From: Actinomyces sp. ph3
Lineage (GTDB): Bacteria > Actinomycetota > Actinomycetes > Actinomycetales > Actinomycetaceae
Direction: 5' to 3'
Assembly (NCBI RefSeq): GCF_000308055.1
Contig: NZ_CAGY01000002.1
Location: forward strand, 153,158-217,157
DNA: 64,000 bases
Part shown: one piece after another, positions 28,204-36,016 of the stretch
Numbering within the stretch: the first letter of the stretch is position 1
How the letters are laid out: every line of letters begins with the position of its first letter
Program-made: the position numbers and the translations under genes
The notes under the pieces: model-generated
Told to the model about the DNA's origin: nothing
Seen by the model: only the letters and a program-made list of their open reading frames with translations
Databases searched by the model: none

Positions 28204-29139
28204 CTACTCAAGAAAAGAGCTGAGCACCCGCACAACCCCGGCCTCGTTATTCGAAGGCGCAACAAAGCGAGCTGCGGCAAGGATATCGGGGGACGCATTC
28301 GCCATCGCAAAGGAAAATTCAGCGCGCGACATCATGCCAAGGTCGTTTCCCGCATCTCCAAATACTGCGGTTTGTGCAGGTGAGACCTCAAGATACTTCT
28401 GCAGCTCGCTGATAGCTTGGCCCTTATCGACTCCACGCATCTGCAAATCAGCCCAGTTATCGCCAGAAAGCGCGAATTGATGACTTTCCTTGAAGCTTCC
28501 CAAAGTTCGTTCAGCCAAGGGCTTCACATCTCCTGCACTGCGCAGAGCAAGCTTGATGATTGCGTCATCCAATTCACCGCGTTCAATCTCATCAAGTACC
28601 TCAATCAGGTCTTCAACAACCTGAGTCCGCGCGTAATACGGCAAGATTGCATGCAAGAAAGACTCATCGCTGCGCTCGATATACGCTGACTTCTTCCCGC
28701 AGACGACAAGGCCACCGTCCCACTGTGCAGCTTCTACGTCCTGAGCTTTCCCGTCTTGAACATCGGTACGCGCAGCAAAGAAACCGCCCTGACGCACGTG
28801 ATGACGGACTAACTCAACACAGCGGCGCACAGTCCCTAGGTCAAGGGGGCTTGAGGATATCTCTTCCCCATCACGCATAACAATCGCGCCATTTTCACCG
28901 ATAAAAGTCATCCCCACGCGCCCCGGGAACATATTGATCAGAGTCCAAATTTGCCGACCTGACGCGGGCGCAAAAGTCACGCCACGCGCCTCCATAGAAT
29001 CGAGGAGCTGCTCCAATCCCACGGGGAAGTTTTTCTGATCATCCAACAAAGTCCCATCCATATCGACCGCTGCCAGACGGATATCAGCATCCGCATATGT
29101 GGCGGGATTACTTGCCTGCGGCATTGACGCTTCGCGCAT
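28204..29139 (-). CDS. HAD-superfamily phosphatase, Cof type
   Basis: A 311-residue cytosolic hydrolase. Motif I is AAVDMDGTLLDD near residue 22. The large cap lies in the middle of the protein, consistent with the IIB (Cof) subclass. The C-terminal metal-binding motif is VFGDAGNDLGMM, followed by AMANASPDI. Such enzymes dephosphorylate sugar phosphates, nucleotides or pyridoxal phosphate; the substrate is not predictable. The ATG at 29139 was chosen because TGAGGAAG lies 8 nt upstream; the frame could extend 27 codons further without support. Confidence 0.85.
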   Translation of the reverse strand: MREASMPQASNPATYADADIRLAAVDMDGTLLDDQKNFPVGLEQLLDSMEARGVTFAPASGRQIWTLINMFPGRVGMTFIGENGAIVMRDGEEISSSPLDLGTVRRCVELVRHHVRQGGFFAARTDVQDGKAQDVEAAQWDGGLVVCGKKSAYIERSDESFLHAILPYYARTQVVEDLIEVLDEIERGELDDAIIKLALRSAGDVKPLAERTLGSFKESHQFALSGDNWADLQMRGVDKGQAISELQKYLEVSPAQTAVFGDAGNDLGMMSRAEFSFAMANASPDILAAARFVAPSNNEAGVVRVLSSFLE

Positions 29140-29278
29140 GTGTAGTACTTCCTCACGACCGAAAATGACGTCCTCCAGGGCACCCATTGAACAGAAAAGG
29201 ACCTGAGACCAGACTAACAACCACGCCTTTCGTGGACCTAATACCGCCTACCCGTCAACCTTGTGAAGGCTCATCTGC

Positions 29279-29284
29279 TAGTTT
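29279..29284 (+). promoter_or_regulatory. -10 element of a probable leaderless promoter
   Basis: TAGTTT ends 7 nt before the ATG at 29292, with no Shine-Dalgarno sequence. It would drive the three-gene S-adenosylhomocysteine unit. Confidence 0.4.
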
Positions 29285-29291
29285 GAACGGC

Positions 29292-30749
29292 ATGACCCAT
29301 GCGCAAGTGCTTCTGCGGGCATACGCCCGCGCAACAAATATGTTGATCGCGGGACGACGTTTCGTCACTTCAGACCCTGAGCTCGCTTCTCTTCTTGAGG
29401 CCTTCGGCGCTCAGGTCACTCCCGAGCCCAGCGGGGAAGGTGCCACCGGCCTCGAGACAGTATTTGATCTCTCAGACCAAGCACGCCCCCACCCGGGTGC
29501 AATCACCGTCGTAGCGCCCTCCGGCACCTTCGAGGGCGTCTACTCCCCCGACGGATCCCAAATTTCTGGGCCCGGGGACACCGAGCGCATTGCCTGGGCA
29601 CGAATGCACATGCCCGTGACCGAGGCTGCGGTTCGCCGCATTGCCCACCTGCTCCCGAGCCGCCGCATCGGCCTCGCCCTAGTTTTGGAGCCCAAGACCG
29701 CTGCGCTTGCTTTGATGCTTTCCGAGGCCGGAGCCGAAGTTTCCGTTTTTGGGCACGCAAGTGAAACTCGCGATGACGTTGCCGACAAACTGCGCCGGGA
29801 GGGACTGAAGGTTTTCGCCGACTCCCAAGCAAGCCCCGAGCAGGAGGAAGTACTTGCCCGTGAGTTCCTTGCCGAAAACATCGAATATCTGTTGGACGAC
29901 GGCTCTCATTTGATCCGCATGGCGCACGACCCCAAGCGCGCACCGACAGCACTGTCAGCCATGATCGGTGCGGCCGAGGAAACAACGTCAGGCCTGCGCC
30001 CACTGCGTCATTTCCCCTTGAGCATCCCCGTGATTGCCAGCAACGACGCGCGCTCAAAGACGCTCTTCGATAATGCCTACGGCACCGGCCAATCATGCTG
30101 GACAACTGTCCTTGACATCATTGACCCCGATGGCGTTGGCGCCCCAATTCCTGGGATGAAGGTCGGAATCATTGGCTATGGAGATGTCGGAAAGGGCTGC
30201 GCGCGCTTTGCTCGTGCCCTGGGGGCACGTGTCAGTGTCGTTGAGCTGGACCCCGTCCGCGCGCTCCAAGCACGCATGGATGGTTTCACCGTCGCTTCCC
30301 TCGGCGAGCTTGCCTCCACGGCGGGGCTTTTGATGTCCGCTACGGGAGAGCCCTCGACCATTCCCCTCAGTGCGCTTGAAGCTCTTCCCGAAGACGCGAT
30401 CGTCACTGTCGCGGGCGGCGTGGTCGGTGAAGTTGAGGTCGAGCAGGCGCTGGCCGCGGGGTGGACCCTGAGCGAGGCGGGCGACCCCCATGTGCAAAGA
30501 CTGGCCGATCCGAAGGGTAAGTCCCTGCGTCTTCTGGAAAAGGGTGAAGGCATCAACTACACAGCCGGCGAAGGAAACCCCATCGAGATCATGGACATGA
30601 GTTTCGGGGTTCAGGTTGCCGCCCTCACCGAGCTACTGACTCACGGAGACGAACTCGCACCCGGTCTCCATAACCTTCCCGTCCACGCTGATGATGCGGT
30701 ATCTCGGGCTGCGCTTGATGCACTTCGTGGGACAGGCAATGCACAATAG
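29292..30749 (+). CDS. S-adenosyl-L-homocysteine hydrolase-like protein (divergent)
   Basis: A 485-residue protein of the adenosylhomocysteinase family, which splits SAH into homocysteine and adenosine using bound NAD. Recognisable features are the MHMPVTEA segment around His106 (family HMT), EETTSGLRPL near 230, NDARSKTLFDNAYGTGQS with the catalytic Lys256 and Asp260-Asn261, and the NAD motif GYGDVGKGCARFARALGA at about 296-313. It differs from typical SahH by an N-terminal region without clear homology (first 80 or so residues) and by lacking the C-terminal Lys/Tyr tail (KPDHYRY-type) that covers NAD. It may therefore be a paralogue with altered kinetics or substrate. The downstream deaminase gene begins 4 bp after its stop. 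Confidence 0.8.
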   Translation: MTHAQVLLRAYARATNMLIAGRRFVTSDPELASLLEAFGAQVTPEPSGEGATGLETVFDLSDQARPHPGAITVVAPSGTFEGVYSPDGSQISGPGDTERIAWARMHMPVTEAAVRRIAHLLPSRRIGLALVLEPKTAALALMLSEAGAEVSVFGHASETRDDVADKLRREGLKVFADSQASPEQEEVLAREFLAENIEYLLDDGSHLIRMAHDPKRAPTALSAMIGAAEETTSGLRPLRHFPLSIPVIASNDARSKTLFDNAYGTGQSCWTTVLDIIDPDGVGAPIPGMKVGIIGYGDVGKGCARFARALGARVSVVELDPVRALQARMDGFTVASLGELASTAGLLMSATGEPSTIPLSALEALPEDAIVTVAGGVVGEVEVEQALAAGWTLSEAGDPHVQRLADPKGKSLRLLEKGEGINYTAGEGNPIEIMDMSFGVQVAALTELLTHGDELAPGLHNLPVHADDAVSRAALDALRGTGNAQ

Positions 30750-30753
30750 TTCT

Positions 30754-32130
30754 ATGACTTCGACGCTTTCCCAGGATGACGCAGAGATCCTCAGCCCACG
30801 CCCGCATTCCGACGTCGTCGAGGTCTACTCAGCTGGGCTCGTCATTCCGATCACGGCCCCATCCGTCTTGGACGGTGCTATTGCGGTTTCCGGCGGGCGA
30901 ATCGAGCACGTCGGTTCGCGCGATTGGGTGCTCCACGCACTGGAGCAAGCTGGACGTTCTTTCGTCGAGTACCACGTGGACGGGGTACTCATGCCGGGCC
31001 TCGTCAACGCACACACCCACCTGCAGTACACGGGAATGGCGGAAGTTGGGGCAAAGCGTTACACGGGTTTCCCTTCCTGGGCGCAGGCTTTCGACGCGGT
31101 TTACGACCATACCGAATTCGATTGGAAGGCCGAAGCCGAGCGGGGTGCTCGCCTTTCGATCCGTTACGGGACAACCAGCGCTGCCGACGTTGTCACCGAC
31201 CCCGAGGCCGCGAGCGCACTCCACGACTTGGGCCTGCACGGCGTCGCCTACTGGGAAGTCATGGGGTGGTCGAACGAGGATTGGGCGGCTCGCGGTCCGG
31301 CAAGCGTCAACGCTTCCTTGGATGCGATGCCCACTCCCCCGCAAATCGGTATTTCCCCGCACGCCCCGTATTCCTTGGATGCGGAACCCCTTTTGGATCT
31401 TCCCGACCTCGCACGTCGGCGTAACCTCCGTCTGCACATCCACTTGGGAGAGTCCCATTCCGAGGCCGAGTGGAAAGAAGGCCGGACCGCGCAGTTGGAC
31501 GATTTGTGGCGCAGTGGAGCGTCGACCTCCTTCACAGAGATGCGTTCCTTGGGTGGGGGTTTCTCAGCAACACAATTCGTTGATCAACTGGGTGTCTTGG
31601 GGCCTGATTGTCATGTGGCACATGGCGTCTACATGACCGCGGATGACCGACGTCGCCTACGTTCTCGCAATACTGCTGTTGCTTTGTGTCCGCGCTCGAA
31701 TCGTGTCATCGGCTTGGATGCGCCTCCCGTTGCCGCCTACCTGAATGAGGGCAACTTGTTGGCCGTGGGCACGGACTCTCTGTCATCCTCACCCAGTTTG
31801 GATGTCATGGAGGACGTTGCGCTGCTTTATAGGATTGCGCGCGCTCAGGGATATTCGGAAAGCGATTTGGCTCGCCGTCTTCTGCATGCCGCAACCTTGG
31901 GCGGGGCCGTCGCATTGGGATTGTCGACGGGTTCTCAACGCGTGGGCCAGCTTCAGTCTGGCGCGGTCGCAGACATGGTGTTTTTCGATGTACCCGTAAC
32001 GACAATCGTCGACACCATCGAAGAGCTCGTCCAAACCGGTGCTTCCCGCCAGATTGCGACGATTATTGACGGAAACTTTCGCTGGGTTGATCCGCGTTTC
32101 AGCGATATTTTTGAGGGAGAAGTGCAATGA
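30754..32130 (+). CDS. Amidohydrolase, SAH/MTA or aminodeoxyfutalosine deaminase-like
   Basis: A 458-residue metal-dependent deaminase of the chlorohydrolase/MtaD group. The metal and substrate residues are visible: NAHTHLQYTG, the HIHLGES motif, CHVAHGVYM, and the terminal GTDSLSSSPSLDVMEDV. SHSEAEW after HIHLGES is typical of enzymes that deaminate the adenine of SAH, methylthioadenosine or aminodeoxyfutalosine. Next to a SAH hydrolase-like gene, an SAH or adenosine substrate is the simplest reading; an aminodeoxyfutalosine role in menaquinone synthesis is the alternative, but no mqn genes are seen here. The 3' end overlaps the cupin gene by 4 bp. Confidence 0.82.
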   Translation: MTSTLSQDDAEILSPRPHSDVVEVYSAGLVIPITAPSVLDGAIAVSGGRIEHVGSRDWVLHALEQAGRSFVEYHVDGVLMPGLVNAHTHLQYTGMAEVGAKRYTGFPSWAQAFDAVYDHTEFDWKAEAERGARLSIRYGTTSAADVVTDPEAASALHDLGLHGVAYWEVMGWSNEDWAARGPASVNASLDAMPTPPQIGISPHAPYSLDAEPLLDLPDLARRRNLRLHIHLGESHSEAEWKEGRTAQLDDLWRSGASTSFTEMRSLGGGFSATQFVDQLGVLGPDCHVAHGVYMTADDRRRLRSRNTAVALCPRSNRVIGLDAPPVAAYLNEGNLLAVGTDSLSSSPSLDVMEDVALLYRIARAQGYSESDLARRLLHAATLGGAVALGLSTGSQRVGQLQSGAVADMVFFDVPVTTIVDTIEELVQTGASRQIATIIDGNFRWVDPRFSDIFEGEVQ

Positions 32131-32603
32131 CTACTCTCAGCCCACTCGCTTCCACGCTTGTCAAGCAACTTGACCTTGCACCCCACCCCGAGGGCGGTCA
32201 CTTCCGTCGAACCTGGACCGCACCCACGCATGTGGAAACCCCTCGCGGCCAGCGAGCCACGGCCTCGGCAATCCTCTTCGTGCTGGATCGCGACGAGGAG
32301 GCTGCTTGGCATCTGGTGCACTCCGATGAGCTGTGGATTTGGTCGGGCCCGGGCGCGCTTGAGATTCACCTCGGCGGAGATGACGATGCTCCAAGTTCCG
32401 AGCCGGAGATCGTCATCTTAGGCTCGCCGGCTGCTGAGGAAGAGGAACTCTCCCCTTCTGAGCCTTCGAACCCCGTGCAATTCCTTGTCCCCGCCGGTTC
32501 GTGGCAGCGTACCTTTGCTCGAGGCCAAGCGGCGCTGGCCACTTGCGTTGTCTCGCCCGAATTCTCTTTTGAGGATTGGAAATTGGCTTCGGCTGGTCAG
32601 TGA
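32127..32603 (+). CDS. DUF985 family cupin protein
   Basis: A 158-residue single-domain cupin. It begins with the DUF985 hallmark LVKQLDLAPHPEGGHFRRTW, has ATASAILFVLDRDEEAAWHLVHSDELWIWSGPG in the core and ends with VPAGSWQRTFA and CVVSPEFSFEDW, all typical of the family. An acidic insert (EPEIVILGSPAAEEEELSP) interrupts the second half. Metal-binding histidines are at the HLVHSDE position. Function is unknown; members are often annotated as sugar or small-molecule binding. Its ATG overlaps the deaminase stop (ATGA), so the three genes form one unit. Confidence 0.85.
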   Translation: MTTLSPLASTLVKQLDLAPHPEGGHFRRTWTAPTHVETPRGQRATASAILFVLDRDEEAAWHLVHSDELWIWSGPGALEIHLGGDDDAPSSEPEIVILGSPAAEEEELSPSEPSNPVQFLVPAGSWQRTFARGQAALATCVVSPEFSFEDWKLASAGQ

Positions 32604-32779
32604 AAGACTTCGTGTTTCAGAAGGATTCACAGTAGACGTGTCCTTTTAGGCGCAAATATACGTGATCTATCACTCAAGTATCCTTTAAACATTAAATATA
32701 TCGACAAGAACACCTCCATGCCCTAGGCTGAAAGGACGTTCCGGTTAGAGCTGGAAACCCCACTATTGAAGGAGTCATC

Positions 32780-33079
32780 GTGGATCTGGAAAACCTGAAG
32801 AAGCAGGCCGAAGAAGGCTTTGAAGCTGCAAAGGATAAGGTCGGAGACGTCGTCGAGGCAGTTAAGGACAAGGTCGGAGACGTCGTCGAGGCAGTTAAGG
32901 ACAAGGCCGAAGACGCGAAGGACAAGGCTGAAGACGCCGTCGACGCAGCTAAGGACAAGGCCGAAGACGCGAAGGACAAGGCTGAAGACGCCGTCGACGC
33001 AGCTAAGGACAAGGCCGAAGACGCGAAGGACAAGGCTGAAGACGCCGTCGAGGCAGCTAAGGACGAGCTTGGTAAGTGA
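32780..33079 (+). CDS. LEA/apolipoprotein-like repeat protein
   Basis: A 99-residue very hydrophilic protein made almost only of Lys, Asp, Glu, Ala and Val. It is built from imperfect 11- and 7-residue repeats (KDKVGDVVEAV, then KDKAEDA and KDKAEDAVDAA), predicted to form a long amphipathic helix like group 3 LEA or CsbD-like stress proteins. There is no signal peptide or membrane segment. The GTG start has GAAGGAG upstream. The gene stands alone between a 176-bp upstream region and a palindromic terminator. A role in desiccation, osmotic or membrane stress is inferred only from composition. Confidence 0.75.
   Translation: MDLENLKKQAEEGFEAAKDKVGDVVEAVKDKVGDVVEAVKDKAEDAKDKAEDAVDAAKDKAEDAKDKAEDAVDAAKDKAEDAKDKAEDAVEAAKDELGK
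32837..33052 (+). repeat. Tandem coding repeats (2 x 33 bp, 3 x 54 bp)
   Basis: Two identical 33-bp units run 32837-32869 and 32870-32902. Three near-identical 54-bp units run 32891-32944, 32945-32998 and 32999-33052, differing at one or two bases. They encode the 11- and 18-residue protein repeats and could change copy number in frame. Confidence 0.85.
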
Positions 33080-33100
33080 CCATTAGCGTCAAATAAATCA

Positions 33101-33128
33101 GAGGGCAGATCCAATTGGATCTGCCCTC
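33101..33128. terminator. Palindromic terminator after the LEA-like gene
   Basis: GAGGGCAGATCC and GGATCTGCCCTC pair around AATT, a perfect 28-bp palindrome. Confidence 0.7.
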
Positions 33129-33253
33129 GGTTATTAGATCAATCATAGCGAGGATTCACGCAGGCCATATCTCACATCTCAAGTTTGAGACTATCTCTTT
33201 CCATTACCGCGTAGTTGCCCTTAGCCTTAGAGCGTGGGTGCTTTACCCATGGG

Positions 33254-33259
33254 TTGACA
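33254..33259 (+). promoter_or_regulatory. Possible -35 box of the amino-acid ABC operon
   Basis: A consensus TTGACA lies 46 bp upstream of the GTG start. The -10 is not clear (CAATAT is too far for standard spacing), so this is tentative. The ribosome binding site AGGGAG is at 33294-33299. Confidence 0.3.
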
Positions 33260-33304
33260 AGCACTCAAAATTGTTCTGTCCCAATATCTTCATAGGGAGC
33301 ACAC

Positions 33305-34186
33305 GTGGTTCGTCCCAAGATCCGTTTCCGCAAGTCCGCACTCGTCGCAATCGCAGCAACTGCCGTCATGGCGCTGGGTGCATGCGCGGGCGGAACCACT
33401 TCCAGCAACACAACTTCCGCAACCGCCGATGCTAACGCAACCGGCGAAGCACTCCCCACCGTCACCAAGGGTAAGCTCACCATCGCCACCGGCGATCCCG
33501 CTTACACCCCTTGGGTTCTTAACGACGATCCGGCCTCCGGTGAAGGCTACGAGGCCGCAGTTGCCTACGCAGTCGCCGAGAAGCTGGGCTTCTCCAAGGA
33601 TCAGGTCGTATGGAAGCGTACGACCTTCGATTCGGCAATCGCTCCTGGCGCAAAGGACTGGGACTTCAACATCCAGCAGTTCTCCATTACCGATGCTCGC
33701 AAGCAGGCAGTGGACTTCTCCAGCCCCTACTACACGACCTCCGAAGCAGTCGTCGCTGTGAAGGGTACCCCCGCTGCCGAGGCCAAGAGCCTCGAAGACC
33801 TGAAGAAGCTGAAGTTCGGCGTTCAGACCGGCACGACTTCTCAGAACTACGTGATGAACAAGCTCAAGCCCAGCACCGATCCGCTGATCTTCAACGGTTC
33901 CGCTGACGTGGTCCAGGCCCTCAAGGGCGGCCAGGTTGACGCAATCGTCGTGGACCTGCCCACCGCATTCAACGTCATCGCAACCCAGGTTGAGAACGGC
34001 ACCGTGGTTGGCCAGTTCACCGCGAACGAGGATGGCAACAACTTCGGTCTGCTGCTTCCTAAGGGAAGCGCCCTGACCCCCGCGGTCACCAAGGCAGTCG
34101 ACACGCTGCGCGATAACGGCACCCTGGCCGAACTTCAGAAGAAGTGGCTGGCCGACGCCGCATCCGCTCCGATCTTCGAGCAGTGA
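33305..34186 (+). CDS. Amino-acid ABC transporter substrate-binding lipoprotein (SBP family 3)
   Basis: A 293-residue lipoprotein. The signal peptide with lipobox is VMALGACAGG (Cys about residue 27), followed by a Ser/Thr/Ala-rich linker. The mature domain is a bacterial extracellular solute-binding protein family 3 fold: GKLTIATGDPAYTPWVLNDD, GYEAAVAYAVAEKLGF, WDFNIQQFSITDARKQAVDFSSPYYTTSEAVV, FGVQTGTTSQNYV and QVDAIVVDLPTAF. Family 3 binds polar amino acids, and the permease and ATPase follow. A UUCG-loop terminator after this gene should make it more abundant than the membrane parts. Confidence 0.92.
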   Translation: MVRPKIRFRKSALVAIAATAVMALGACAGGTTSSNTTSATADANATGEALPTVTKGKLTIATGDPAYTPWVLNDDPASGEGYEAAVAYAVAEKLGFSKDQVVWKRTTFDSAIAPGAKDWDFNIQQFSITDARKQAVDFSSPYYTTSEAVVAVKGTPAAEAKSLEDLKKLKFGVQTGTTSQNYVMNKLKPSTDPLIFNGSADVVQALKGGQVDAIVVDLPTAFNVIATQVENGTVVGQFTANEDGNNFGLLLPKGSALTPAVTKAVDTLRDNGTLAELQKKWLADAASAPIFEQ

Positions 34187-34191
34187 TCTTC

Positions 34192-34229
34192 TTCTCCGGC
34201 TTGGGATTCGTCCCAAGCCGGAGAATTTT
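34192..34229 (+). terminator. Intra-operon attenuating terminator with UUCG loop
   Basis: TTCTCCGGCTTGGGA pairs perfectly with TCCCAAGCCGGAGAA around a TTCG tetraloop and is followed by TTTT. It lies between the binding-protein gene and the permease gene of one operon. Confidence 0.85.
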
Positions 34230-34282
34230 CATCCCCCTTGTCCTGATTGCTTCACGCATTCGAAACCCACGCAGAGGACCCC

Positions 34283-35161
34283 GTGCTCACCGATTCCCAC
34301 TCAGCAGACCCAATGGCTGAATTCCCAGTCTCTGAGGTCGAGCGCCAGCGCCGTCGTTACCGGCGCGCACGCACCACTCGCTCACTCTTGATCTCCGCGA
34401 TCTCCACTCTGATCATCGCGGCGCTCATCGTCGTTATCTTGGCCTCGTCTCCAGGCTGGAAGACAACCCAACAAACCTTCTTCAACTGGGAATACGCGAA
34501 GAGCTCCTTCCCCGCAGTCCTCTCTGGCATGTGGCTTAACATCCGCATGCTGCTGGTTGCAGCAACGGGCGTTGCGATTTTTGCAACCCTCCTTGCTGCA
34601 GCACGTACCTTGGGCGGACCGGTATTCTTCCCGATCCGTTTCCTTGCTGCCGCATACACGGACATCTTCCGAGGCGTGCCCTTCATTGTGGTCCTGTACA
34701 TCATCGGTTTCGGTATTCCAGCTTTGAATCCCTCCCGGCGCATCGATGTGACGCTCCTGGGGACCATCGCCCTGGTCATCACCTACACCTCCTACGTTTC
34801 CGAGGTTCTGCGTGCTGGCCTCGAATCGATCCACCCCTCACAGCGCTACGCAGCGCGTTCGCTGGGCCTGACCCACGGACAGACCATGCGTCACATCATC
34901 GTGCCGCAGGCAGTTCGTAAGGTGACCCCGGCTCTGATGAACGACTTCATTTCCATGCAAAAAGACGTGGGCCTGATTTCTGTTCTGGGCGCAACTGACG
35001 CAATCCGCGCTGCACAGGTTCAGCAGGCAACGACCTACAACTTCACCTCCTACGTGGTTGCGGGCCTCCTTTTCATCGTCTTGTCTTTCCCCTTCATTCG
35101 CTTGTCCGATTGGTACACGGCGCGACTACGTAAGCGCGAGCAGATGGGAGGCACCGTCTGA
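34283..35161 (+). CDS. Amino-acid ABC transporter permease
   Basis: A 292-residue membrane protein with a polar N terminus and five or six helices of the HisM/GlnP type. It shows the LRMLLVAATGVAIFATLLAAARTLG segment, FRGVPFIVVLYIIGFGIPA and the EAA loop YVSEVLRAGLESIHPSQRYAARSLGLTHGQTMRHIIVPQAVRK, which docks the ATPase. It probably acts as a homodimer. The GTG at 34283 was preferred to the earlier frame opening at 34247 because AGAGGA lies upstream at 34273. Its stop overlaps the ATPase start by one base. Confidence 0.9.
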   Translation: MLTDSHSADPMAEFPVSEVERQRRRYRRARTTRSLLISAISTLIIAALIVVILASSPGWKTTQQTFFNWEYAKSSFPAVLSGMWLNIRMLLVAATGVAIFATLLAAARTLGGPVFFPIRFLAAAYTDIFRGVPFIVVLYIIGFGIPALNPSRRIDVTLLGTIALVITYTSYVSEVLRAGLESIHPSQRYAARSLGLTHGQTMRHIIVPQAVRKVTPALMNDFISMQKDVGLISVLGATDAIRAAQVQQATTYNFTSYVVAGLLFIVLSFPFIRLSDWYTARLRKREQMGGTV

Positions 35162-35943
35162 TGAGCACGGAAACCACCACCCCCGACGAAAGCTTGGCAA
35201 CCTCCGCGGAGCACCCCGTCCTTTCTGTTCAGGGCGTCGTCAAGCGCTTCGGTTCTAACATCGTTTTGCGCCGCCTCGACCTTGACGTTCACCGTCACGA
35301 GGTCGTCGTACTCTTGGGAGCCTCGGGCTCGGGTAAGTCGACCCTCCTTCGCTGCGCCAATCTGCTTGAGCGCGTCGACGACGGCCAGATTTTCCTCTCC
35401 GGAATGGACATCACCGACCCCAGCGTCAACGCAGATAAAGTTCGCGCACAGATCGGTGTCGTCTTCCAGCACTACAACCTATTCCCACACATGTCAGTGA
35501 TCGATAACGTGACACTGGCTGCGCGTAAGGTCCACGGATGGGCGCCTGAACGCGCAACAAAGCGTGGATTGGAATTGCTGGAACGTATTGGTCTTGCTCA
35601 AAAAGCCGAGGAATACCCCGACCGACTTTCAGGTGGTCAGCAGCAGCGCGTCGCTATTGTTCGCGCACTTGCAACCAACCCCGAGCTTCTTCTGCTTGAC
35701 GAAATAACTTCAGCATTGGACCCCATGCTGGTTGGTGAAGTTCTTGACCTCGTCCGTGAAGTCAAGGATTCGGGTTCCACGATCCTCATGGCAACCCATG
35801 AAATCGGTTTCGCCCGTCAGGTAGCAGACCGCGTGGTGTTCTTGGAACGCGGAAAGATCGTTGAACAGGGTACCCCTGAGGAAGTCATCGATAATCCGAA
35901 GATGCCTCAGACTCAGGAATTCCTAGCTCGCGTCTTCCACTGA
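35161..35943 (+). CDS. Amino-acid ABC transporter ATP-binding protein (GlnQ/HisP type)
   Basis: A 260-residue ATPase. Visible motifs are Walker A GASGSGKST, the Q loop in VVFQHYNLFPHMSV, the signature LSGGQQQR, Walker B LLLLDEITSALD and the switch His in MATHEIGF. The sequence is typical of polar amino acid importers. It forms an importer with the two preceding genes, with a TGATG junction to the permease. One deviation is Ile in LDEITSALD where most family members have Pro or Ala. Confidence 0.94.
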   Translation: MSTETTTPDESLATSAEHPVLSVQGVVKRFGSNIVLRRLDLDVHRHEVVVLLGASGSGKSTLLRCANLLERVDDGQIFLSGMDITDPSVNADKVRAQIGVVFQHYNLFPHMSVIDNVTLAARKVHGWAPERATKRGLELLERIGLAQKAEEYPDRLSGGQQQRVAIVRALATNPELLLLDEITSALDPMLVGEVLDLVREVKDSGSTILMATHEIGFARQVADRVVFLERGKIVEQGTPEEVIDNPKMPQTQEFLARVFH

Positions 35944-35960
35944 GCGTCCATATAGCACTG

Positions 35961-36004
35961 TGTCCCTCTTGTGAGCGGTTCCAAAGCCGCTTGCAAGAGG
36001 GACA
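35961..36004. terminator. Bidirectional terminator after the amino-acid ABC operon
   Basis: TGTCCCTCTTG...AGCGG pairs with CCGCTT...CAAGAGGGACA over 18 positions, including two G-T wobbles, around an 8-nt loop. It lies between convergent genes. Confidence 0.78.
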
Positions 36005-36016
36005 TTGTTTAAGCCC

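Noticed and set aside
32837..33052. Regular repeats that could suggest a CRISPR array
   Set aside because: The units are contiguous without spacers and keep one coding frame; they are protein repeats. No cas genes are present.
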